Assembly: GCA_945878385.1 (NCBI GenBank)
Contig: CAMCTE010000068.1
Location: 1-11,798, forward strand
From: Azohydromonas lata NBRC 102462
GTDB taxonomy: Bacteria; Pseudomonadota; Gammaproteobacteria; Burkholderiales; Burkholderiaceae_C
DNA: 11,798 nucleotides
Direction: 5' to 3'
The stretch's first letter is position 1. Each line of letters begins with the position of its first letter. Shown here in pieces: positions 6,055 to 11,798 of this stretch. The notes below the pieces were generated by a model. It worked only from the letters and a program-made list of their open reading frames with translations. It was not told the DNA's origin and ran no database searches. The position numbers and the translations under genes were made by a program.

Positions 6055-7296
6055 TCACGATAGGGCCGCAATGCGGGCTTCGTGAATGCGCTGACCGATC
6101 TCGGGCCCGCGAGCGCCATCGGCAGCGGCTTGTCGCGCCACGGCCGCGGTGTCAAGGGCCTGCGCGCGTGCATGGGCGGCCAGCAGGCGTGCGGCCTGGG
6201 GATAGTCGCGGTCCTGCAGGCCCGCGCGCCCTCGTGCATCGCACTCGCAGGCCTGCAGGACCAGGGGCAGGCGCTCGGGGCGCCGCCAGGCATCCAGCCG
6301 GTCGAGCAGCCGCACGGTGGCCGCTGCGCTGAAGCCCAGGCTGCCGTGAATATGTCCGTGCTCGCGGGCTACCAACTCGGCCAGTTCGCGGCAGTCCTGC
6401 GGCACGCGCAGGCGTTCGGCCACTTGCTCAAGCAGCCGCACGCTGCGGGCTTCGTGACCGATGTGCCGCGGCCATTCCTGCTTGGGCGTGGTGCCCTTGC
6501 CCAGGTCGTGGCACAGCGCGGCAAATCGCACGGACAGCGGTGCCTGGGCTGCTGCGGTGGCGTCCAGCACCATCATCAGGTGCACGCCCGTGTCGATTTC
6601 GGGGTGGTGCGCGGGCGGTTGGGGCACGCCCCACAGCCGGTCGACTTCGGGCAGCAGGCGCTGCAGCGCCCCACAGGTCCGCAGCACTTCGAACATCCGG
6701 CTGGGACGCGGCTCCATCAGCCCGCGCGAGAGTTCCTGCCATACGCGCTCGGCCACCAGCGCATCGACCTCACCGGCGTGCACCATCTGGCTGCACAAAG
6801 CCAGGGTCTCCTGGGCCACCGAGAAATCGGACCAGCGTGCAGCAAAGCGCGCCAAGCGCAGGATGCGCACCGGGTCTTCGGCGAAGGCCGGGCTGACATG
6901 GCGCAGCACGCGCTGCTGCAGGTCGGCCTGCCCACCGCAGGGGTCGATCACCGTGCCGTCTTCGGCCTGCGCGATGGCGTTGATGGTGAGGTCGCGCCGC
7001 TGCAGGTCTTCTTCGAGCGTGACACCGGGATCGGCATGGAACTCGAAGCCGTGATAACCGCGCGCGGTCTTGCGCTCGGTGCGCGCCAGAGCCACTTCTT
7101 CGCGGGACTGTGGGTGCAGAAACACTGGGAAATCGCGGCCCACCGGGACATAGCCCAAGCGGGCGAGGTCTTCGGCGCGGGCACCCACGGCCACCCAATC
7201 GCGGTCGCCCGGGGTGCGGCCCATGAGGCGGTCGCGCACCGCGCCACCCACCAGATACAGGCGCCAGGGCGTGTCAGGCGCGGAACCAGGGGCCAT
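6055..7296 (-). CDS. cca: Multifunctional CCA protein: tRNA nucleotidyltransferase with HD phosphohydrolase domain
   Basis: Adds and repairs the 3'-CCA end of tRNAs; the HD domain in this long bacterial form also has phosphatase and 2',3'-cyclic phosphodiesterase activity. It has 413 residues, the same as E. coli Cca to within one or two. The nucleotidyltransferase head has L-V-G-G-A-V-R-D (15-22) and metal-binding D31-R-D33, then R-R-D-L-T-I-N-A (100-107) and E-D-P-V-R-I-L-R (140-147), the NTP-selection region. The HD domain has H-P-E-I-D-T-G-V-H (231-239), L-C-H263-D264-L-G-K and W-P-R-H-I-G-H (275-281). ATG 7296 is chosen because it lies just before the conserved opening, although no Shine-Dalgarno is visible. 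It is last in the slt - SDR - cca group, 46 nt after the SDR, and converges on the DUF2905 gene across 79 bp. Confidence 0.97.
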   Translation of the reverse strand: MAPGSAPDTPWRLYLVGGAVRDRLMGRTPGDRDWVAVGARAEDLARLGYVPVGRDFPVFLHPQSREEVALARTERKTARGYHGFEFHADPGVTLEEDLQRRDLTINAIAQAEDGTVIDPCGGQADLQQRVLRHVSPAFAEDPVRILRLARFAARWSDFSVAQETLALCSQMVHAGEVDALVAERVWQELSRGLMEPRPSRMFEVLRTCGALQRLLPEVDRLWGVPQPPAHHPEIDTGVHLMMVLDATAAAQAPLSVRFAALCHDLGKGTTPKQEWPRHIGHEARSVRLLEQVAERLRVPQDCRELAELVAREHGHIHGSLGFSAAATVRLLDRLDAWRRPERLPLVLQACECDARGRAGLQDRDYPQAARLLAAHARAQALDTAAVARQAAADGARGPEIGQRIHEARIAALS

Positions 7297-7342
7297 GGTG
7301 AATCGTGGGTTGGGGTGTGACTGGCGCGGCGGCCCGCGCGGT

Positions 7343-8353
7343 TCAGCGCCGACCTGCCCGCGTGCGCAGGGCGTCCAGGCGGGCGCAACCTTGGCCAGGG
7401 CTGAGGTAGGAGGGGCCCACGGCCTGCAGCGAAGCGGGCGTGATGCCGATGGCGTCCAAGCCGGGCAGCGTTCCGCTGGCCACATTGGGCACCTTCATCG
7501 AGGCCAGGTTGTCGCGAGACATCAGCGGCTCGCCCGGCATCGCTTCCATGGCCAGGGCCTGCAGCGTGGCCAGCGCCCCGGGAAGGGGAATGATGGGCCG
7601 CGGATGGCCGCTCCACTGGCCGGCCAGGCGCACCAGATCGGCCAGGGTGAACACGGCAGGCCCGGCGCATTCGAGCACCGCTGGGGTTTGCCCCGGCTGA
7701 AGCAGGCTGTGCACCAGGGCTTGCGCCACATCTTCGACCCACACGGGCTGGAAGGTGGCGCTGGAGCCGGCCAGCGGCACGAAAGGTGCCAGTGCTTGCA
7801 GTTGCGCGAAGGTGTTGAGAAAGCGGTCGCGCGCGCCGAAGATGACCGAGGGGCGCAGGATGGTCAGGGCGCTGCCCAGGCCTTGCAGGGCCGCTTCGCC
7901 CGCGGCCTTGCTGCGCAGATAGTTCGACGGTGCCTGCGCACTGACGCCCAAGGCGCTGACATGCACCACGCGCGCCACGCCAGCCTGTGTACAGGCTTGC
8001 GCCAACTTCGTCGGCAAGGCCACATGGGCGTGTTCAAAGGCCTCGGGCGAGCCCTGCAGGATGGCCACAAGGTTGATCACCGCGTCACAACCTTGCACCA
8101 GGCGCAGCAGCGCCTGAGGGTCGTGCACATCGGCCTGCACCGGCACCACACCAGGCAGGTGCCGGATGGCCTGGGCATGCGACAGCCGGCGCGTGGGCAC
8201 GAGCAGCGTGCCACCACCGGGCATGGCGCGGGTCCACTGCTCGCAGAAGGATTGGCCCACGAAGCCGGTGCCGCCGAGCACCAGAACCCGCTTCGGGGCG
8301 CCGCTGGGGGAGGTGGAGTGGGCGGAGACTTCCGGGGTCGATTGGACGTTCAT
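7343..8353 (-). CDS. NAD(P)-binding extended SDR, complex I NDUFA9-like
   Basis: A 336-residue atypical/extended short-chain dehydrogenase. After a 20-residue variable lead comes the dinucleotide-binding loop G-G-T-G-F-V-G (27-33), a D75 at the end of a beta strand, N94 in V-I-N-L-V, H-V-S-A-L-G (131-136) and Y145-x-x-x-K149, then L-R-P-S-V-I-F-G (166-173), typical of NDUFA9-like and NAD(P)H-binding epimerase families. The mitochondrial relative is an accessory subunit of complex I; free-standing bacterial members have no settled function and may act on quinone or sugar-nucleotide substrates. The ATG has no evident Shine-Dalgarno, but no better in-frame start exists. It begins 20 nt after the lytic transglycosylase stop and lies 46 nt before cca. 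Confidence 0.85.
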   Translation of the reverse strand: MNVQSTPEVSAHSTSPSGAPKRVLVLGGTGFVGQSFCEQWTRAMPGGGTLLVPTRRLSHAQAIRHLPGVVPVQADVHDPQALLRLVQGCDAVINLVAILQGSPEAFEHAHVALPTKLAQACTQAGVARVVHVSALGVSAQAPSNYLRSKAAGEAALQGLGSALTILRPSVIFGARDRFLNTFAQLQALAPFVPLAGSSATFQPVWVEDVAQALVHSLLQPGQTPAVLECAGPAVFTLADLVRLAGQWSGHPRPIIPLPGALATLQALAMEAMPGEPLMSRDNLASMKVPNVASGTLPGLDAIGITPASLQAVGPSYLSPGQGCARLDALRTRAGRR

Positions 8354-8373
8354 CGGGTGGCGATCATGACGGT

Positions 8374-10437
8374 TCAGGGAATCTCGCGGTCGGGGTTGGG
8401 GGCCGAGGCCTCGCGCGGGCCGATGGTGCTGCCCAGCCGCGCCTTCAGCGACACATTGGCCTGCCCCATCATCGCCGCATACAGCGTGGCGTTGGACAGC
8501 ACCTTCTTCACATAGTCGCGCGTTTCATTGAAGGGGATCGATTCGGCCCAGGCCGCCGCTTCAATGGCTTGGCCTTCGCGCCAACGGCGCGGGCGGCTGG
8601 GCCCGGCGTTGTAGGCGGCGGCGGCCATGGCTTGGGAGCCGCCGAAGTCATCGAGCACGATCTTCAGGTAAGCCGTACCGATGCGCAGGTTGGCATCCCG
8701 CTCGGTGATCATCTCCGGCTTGAACGGCAGACCGATGCGCTTGGCGGTCCATTTGGCGGTGGCGGGCATCACCTGCATCAGGCCCGAAGCCCCCACATGC
8801 GAGCGCGCATCGGTGATGAATCGCGATTCCTGGCGGATGAGCCCGTACACATAGGCCGGGTCCACGCCGATCTCGCCGGTCTTGGCCAGCACATCGCGGC
8901 GGAACGGAGTGGGAAAGCGCTGTTCGAGATCGATTTCCTGCCGCGTGCGGTCGCTGGTGTTGATGCAACGGTCCCAGATCTCGCGTTCGCAGGCGCGTTC
9001 GGCGGCGGCCAGCAGTTCGCGGTCGCTCATGCCGCGCAGGCTGAAGTTCCATTCCCGCACGCCTTCGCTGCGCAGGCCCAGGGACAAGAGGCGCAGGGCG
9101 CGGGTAAGGCCCGGATGCTGCAACGCGGCCTCGCGTTCCAGCGCGCTGGGCTTGGCCGGTTTGGGCGGAAGAGTCAGGACTTGGCCCGTTTCTTCCAGGG
9201 CCAGCTTCCCGTAGAAGTGCAGGGGCGAGGCGATGCGCTGTAGCGTCTGCTGGGCATCTTCGCGCTGGGCCTGCCCTTCGCTGCCGTTGCGGGCGGTCTG
9301 CAGCAGCGCGCGTGCGCGCCAGAATTGCCAGGCCGGGTCCTTCTGCTCGCGCTCGCTCATGGCGTCCACGGCGCGCAGCGTCAGGCGTGTGGACAACGCA
9401 TCGGCGCTGCGCAGCGCACTGCGCACACCCCAGGCCAGCACCTCATCGGACCAGGCCACGGGCTTGCCGGCGCGGTCGGCGGCTTCCCACGCACGGCGGT
9501 AGTGCTGTGATGCTTCGGCCATGCCTTTGAAGCCCGCCTGACGGCCGATCTGGGCCCAGGCCCAGGCTTGCCAGTCGGGCGACATCTGGCGGGCCCAGCG
9601 CGATTCCAACCGCTTGGCCGCGTCTTCCGGGGACTCCTGCGCGCGGCGCGCCAGTGCCAGGGCAGCCAGCGCGCCGGCCTGGGGCGCGGGCCAGGCGCGC
9701 TTGGCGTCCAGTGCCTTGGTGGCGTTGTCGGTGATCTCGGCCACGGCCCTTTCCACTGCGGTACCCAGGCTCTCCGCCGTTTGGCGGGCCACCTTGGGCC
9801 GGTTGGTTTCAATGGCCAACTGCAACTTGCGCCATGCGGCATCCTGCCCCAGCACCTTGGCTTGCACGAGTGTGCGGCCCATGGTCTTGCAGCCATCATC
9901 GGCTTCGCGCTGGGCCAACCAAGCGGCCAGGGCGCGTTCATGCAGGTCGGCCTGTGCACGGCCCAATTCGTGTTCGGCCAGTGCCGCGTAACAGGTGACC
10001 TCGCGGTCGTCGTTCATCTTGAAGCGCGGCATGTCTTGTGCGAAATCGGCCCATGCGCGGCGGCGGCCCAGCTCCAGCAGCCAGTCGTTGCGCAGTCGGT
10101 CTTCCACATAGCTGCCGGGCCAGCGTTTGTAGAACTCTTCCAAGTCGGCAGTGCCCGCTTCAGTCAGGCGCAGGCCCATGTGCCAGTAGTCCACCCAGGG
10201 CGCCAGCGGATGAGATTGCCGTTGGGCGGTCTGCCGCAGGGTGTCCAGCCTGGGCTTGTCGCGGCGCTTGAGGGCGTCGCGTGCCTCTTGGATCAGGGCG
10301 TCTTGAGAGGGAAAAGTGACGGACGACTCGGGCATTGGAGCGGTGGCGGTGGCCCCGTGCGCGGGGTTCATCGCCGACAATGCAAGGCAGAGTGCGGTGG
10401 CCGCACGCGTGAGCGCGTGGCGCCATTGGTCATTCAT
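8374..10437 (-). CDS. slt: Soluble lytic murein transglycosylase, Slt70-like
   Basis: A 687-residue periplasmic enzyme that cleaves the MurNAc-GlcNAc bond of peptidoglycan to form 1,6-anhydro-MurNAc ends. Residues 1-29 form a signal peptide (basic start, hydrophobic core at about 12-23, A-H-G-A cleavage region). About 40-500 is an alpha-helical superhelical region as in Slt70. The C-terminal SLT domain has the catalytic Glu537 in R-Q-E-S-R-F, then G-L-M-Q-V-M-P (552-558), A-A-Y-N-A-G-P (607-613) and E-T-R-D-Y-V (638-643). The C-terminal 30 residues are variable. ATG 10437 is preferred because it gives a clean signal peptide; an in-frame ATG at 10479 would add 14 residues and TTG 10518 more. 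It is divergent from fau and leads the group with the NDUFA9-like SDR and cca. Confidence 0.95.
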   Translation of the reverse strand: MNDQWRHALTRAATALCLALSAMNPAHGATATAPMPESSVTFPSQDALIQEARDALKRRDKPRLDTLRQTAQRQSHPLAPWVDYWHMGLRLTEAGTADLEEFYKRWPGSYVEDRLRNDWLLELGRRRAWADFAQDMPRFKMNDDREVTCYAALAEHELGRAQADLHERALAAWLAQREADDGCKTMGRTLVQAKVLGQDAAWRKLQLAIETNRPKVARQTAESLGTAVERAVAEITDNATKALDAKRAWPAPQAGALAALALARRAQESPEDAAKRLESRWARQMSPDWQAWAWAQIGRQAGFKGMAEASQHYRRAWEAADRAGKPVAWSDEVLAWGVRSALRSADALSTRLTLRAVDAMSEREQKDPAWQFWRARALLQTARNGSEGQAQREDAQQTLQRIASPLHFYGKLALEETGQVLTLPPKPAKPSALEREAALQHPGLTRALRLLSLGLRSEGVREWNFSLRGMSDRELLAAAERACEREIWDRCINTSDRTRQEIDLEQRFPTPFRRDVLAKTGEIGVDPAYVYGLIRQESRFITDARSHVGASGLMQVMPATAKWTAKRIGLPFKPEMITERDANLRIGTAYLKIVLDDFGGSQAMAAAAYNAGPSRPRRWREGQAIEAAAWAESIPFNETRDYVKKVLSNATLYAAMMGQANVSLKARLGSTIGPREASAPNPDREIP

Positions 10438-10517
10438 GAGGGGCTTCAAGCCTTGGGGCTGCAGTGTTCGAACCGGCATGGTGCACAAGTTTGCACGAGG
10501 AAACGGGTGATACGCCA
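10438..10517. promoter_or_regulatory. 80-bp divergent intergenic region between slt and fau
   Basis: This gap must carry or overlap the promoters of both units. It contains an inverted repeat, GTGCA-N6-TGCAC, at 10481-10496, a plausible but unproven operator. On the plus strand GGTGAT (10506-10511) lies 6 nt before the fau ATG and matches the extended anti-Shine-Dalgarno complement. I see no convincing -35/-10 pair on either strand. Confidence 0.4.
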
Positions 10518-11102
10518 ATGGATTTCAAACTCGACCCTACCCGTGACAAGTCGTTGCTTCGGCGGCAACTGCAGGTGGAGCGCCAAACCATGGTGGACCG
10601 CGCCCTGCGGGCCGAGCAGTTGCAGGAGGTGCTGCGGGTGTGGCTGCTGGGTCGTCGCGAAGTGGCCATCGGGGCCTACTGGCCCATCAAGGGCGAGTTC
10701 GACACGCTGCCGGCGTTGTACCGCTGGGCCGAAGCCGACGGACAGCGCATCATCGGTTTGCCGGTGATCCTGCGCGAGAACAAACATCTGCGCTTTCACG
10801 CCTGGTGGCCCGGCTGCCCGATGGAAGACGACGCCTACGGCATTCCCAAACCCAAGGACACGCCGCAGTTTGAGCCTGAGTTGCTGTTGGTGCCCTGTGT
10901 AGGCTATGGGCCCAAGGGCTTTCGCCTGGGGTATGGCGGGGGCTTTTATGACCGCACGCTGGCTGAATTGCGCCCCAAGCCCCTGACCGTGGGCCTGGCA
11001 TACGCCCATGGTCATGTGCCGTGGCTGCAGCCTGAGCCGCACGATGTGCCCTTGGATGTGATCCTGACCGAAGAGGGCGTGGCATGGCAGCAGACCGGAT
11101 GA
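10518..11102 (+). CDS. fau: 5-formyltetrahydrofolate cyclo-ligase (MTHFS)
   Basis: Converts 5-formyltetrahydrofolate and ATP to 5,10-methenyltetrahydrofolate, returning the storage/inhibitory folate to the active pool; cytoplasmic. It has 194 residues, normal for the family. It has the N-terminal K11-x-x-L-R-R helix used in nucleotide binding, Y54-W-P-I-K-G-E60 with the substrate-pocket glutamate, and the hallmark G-F-R-L-G-Y-G-G-G-F-Y-D-R (134-146). The start at 10518 gives the usual spacing to the first helix and has GGTGAT 6 nt upstream; an in-frame GTG at 10464 is less likely because it would extend through most of the intergenic region. Its TGA overlaps the next gene's ATG by ATGA. It is divergent from slt, a common Burkholderiales arrangement as I recall it. 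Confidence 0.95.
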   Translation: MDFKLDPTRDKSLLRRQLQVERQTMVDRALRAEQLQEVLRVWLLGRREVAIGAYWPIKGEFDTLPALYRWAEADGQRIIGLPVILRENKHLRFHAWWPGCPMEDDAYGIPKPKDTPQFEPELLLVPCVGYGPKGFRLGYGGGFYDRTLAELRPKPLTVGLAYAHGHVPWLQPEPHDVPLDVILTEEGVAWQQTG

Positions 11103-11798
11103 CCATGGACGGGCGCCTTGGCCGCACCCTTTGCCGCTGGGCCGTTGTCGGGTGGGTGTCCCTGTGGTGGGCCGGCGTGTCTGTGGTGTGTACGGCTGCT
11201 GCAGCACAACTGCCGCAACCTGAAGTTCTCGGCCCCCAAGTGCAAACACCGGTGCGCGTGCTGTTCGTGGGCAACAGTTACTTTTATTACAACGACAGCC
11301 TGCACAACCATGTGCGCAGGCTGGTGGCCGCTGGCAGCGACGGCATTCCCGAGACGCGGCTCGAATTCAAGTCGTCGACCATCGGCGGCGCCTCGCTGGC
11401 GCACCATGCCATCGAATGGCTCACCGAGCCGGGCCGCATCGGCATTCGAGAGCCGTTTCAGCTGGTGATTTTGGCCGATGGCAGCGCGCAGCCGCTGTCT
11501 GAGGAGCGCCGTGCGAATTCGCGTCGGCTCATGGCCCAATATGCGCAGACGATACGGCAGCGTGGCGGGCAGGTGGCCCTGTACATGACCCATGTGTATG
11601 CGCCGCCGCACCTGCAGGTTCGGCCCGACAACCTGCCGCTGACCGCGCGACACTACATCGAGGCGGGCAACGAGATCAAGGCGCTGGTGATTCCTGTGGC
11701 CCTGGCCTTTGAGGAGGCCTACCGCCGCCGGCCGGGCATCGTGCTGCATGCCGACTTCGACGGTTCGCACCCCTCCTTGTTGGGCACCTACCTGGCCG
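11099..11798 (+). CDS. Exported SGNH/GDSL-type hydrolase (3' end outside the window)
   Basis: An open frame of 233 codons runs to the window edge without a stop. Residues 1-36 form a signal peptide with a Trp-rich core and A-A-A-A before the mature Gln. The mature part opens with V-L-F-V-G-N-S60-Y (53-61), the block I nucleophile position, followed by Y-Y-N-D. G-G-A-S-L (96-100) fits block II. D221-G-S-H224-P-S-L-L-G-T-Y-L-A is block V, with the catalytic Asp-x-x-His-Pro. This layout fits the SGNH hydrolases with a G-N-S-(Y/F)-T opening rather than classical GDSL lipases. Block III reads L-A-D-G-S-A-Q-P-L (124-132), where I would expect a Gln or Asn. The substrate is unknown; an ester of an envelope or extracellular glycan is possible. 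Translation is probably coupled to fau; ATG 11105 is an alternative start. Confidence 0.8.
   Translation, partial: MTMDGRLGRTLCRWAVVGWVSLWWAGVSVVCTAAAAQLPQPEVLGPQVQTPVRVLFVGNSYFYYNDSLHNHVRRLVAAGSDGIPETRLEFKSSTIGGASLAHHAIEWLTEPGRIGIREPFQLVILADGSAQPLSEERRANSRRLMAQYAQTIRQRGGQVALYMTHVYAPPHLQVRPDNLPLTARHYIEAGNEIKALVIPVALAFEEAYRRRPGIVLHADFDGSHPSLLGTYLA

Noticed and set aside
6082..8515. Long plus-strand open frames (about 410 and 430 codons) opposite cca, the NDUFA9-like SDR and the end of slt
   Set aside because: Same antisense-shadow pattern. The opposite strand carries full-length proteins with intact catalytic motifs.
9568..10767. A 399-codon plus-strand open frame across slt and the start of fau
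   Set aside because: It crosses two real genes and the divergent promoter region, has no recognisable domain, and its first part is antisense to the Slt superhelical region.

Overview
The window is a GC-rich stretch of bacterial chromosome made mostly of housekeeping genes. The protein sequences and gene order suggest a betaproteobacterium of the order Burkholderiales, probably Comamonadaceae-like. The examples are a divergent lytic transglycosylase / 5-formyltetrahydrofolate cyclo-ligase pair, a multifunctional Cca next to an NDUFA9-like SDR, and FolB and TtcA sequences of the Burkholderiales type. This placement comes from recalled family resemblance, not from a search. I see no rRNA or tRNA gene, insertion sequence, phage gene or CRISPR array. 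Both window ends cut through genes.

Layout from left to right. (1) Positions 2-109, plus strand: the C-terminal end of a family-4-type uracil-DNA glycosylase. (2) Positions 151-4513, minus strand, read right to left: a FolM/PTR1-like SDR, folB, ttcA, a DUF4136 lipoprotein and glmU. The folB/ttcA and ttcA/DUF4136 junctions are 4-nt stop/start overlaps, so the first four genes look like one operon. A 129-bp gap with a short tandem repeat separates glmU. (3) Positions 4536-5975, plus strand: a MidA/NDUFAF7-family methyltransferase followed by a small two-helix DUF2905 membrane protein. This unit is head-to-head with the SDR, with 22 bp between start codons. (4) Positions 6055-10437, minus strand, read right to left: a Slt70-type lytic transglycosylase, an NDUFA9-like SDR and cca, closely spaced. 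(5) Positions 10518 to the end, plus strand: fau (MTHFS), overlapped by 4 nt by an exported SGNH/GDSL hydrolase that runs off the window.

Functional themes. Folate and pterin metabolism is represented by FolB, the pterin-reductase-like SDR and MTHFS. tRNA maturation is represented by TtcA (2-thiocytidine-32) and Cca (3' end). Cell-envelope work is represented by GlmU (UDP-GlcNAc), the Slt-type enzyme (murein cleavage), the DUF4136 lipoprotein and the SGNH hydrolase. Two genes resemble mitochondrial complex I accessory factors, NDUFAF7 and NDUFA9.

I found no convincing new system. The observations most worth a second look are two acidic substitutions in the GlmU acetyltransferase site (one at the normally conserved N-Y-D-G motif), the FolM-like SDR in front of folB, the nearby NDUFAF7-like and NDUFA9-like genes, and the unusual SGNH hydrolase coupled to fau.
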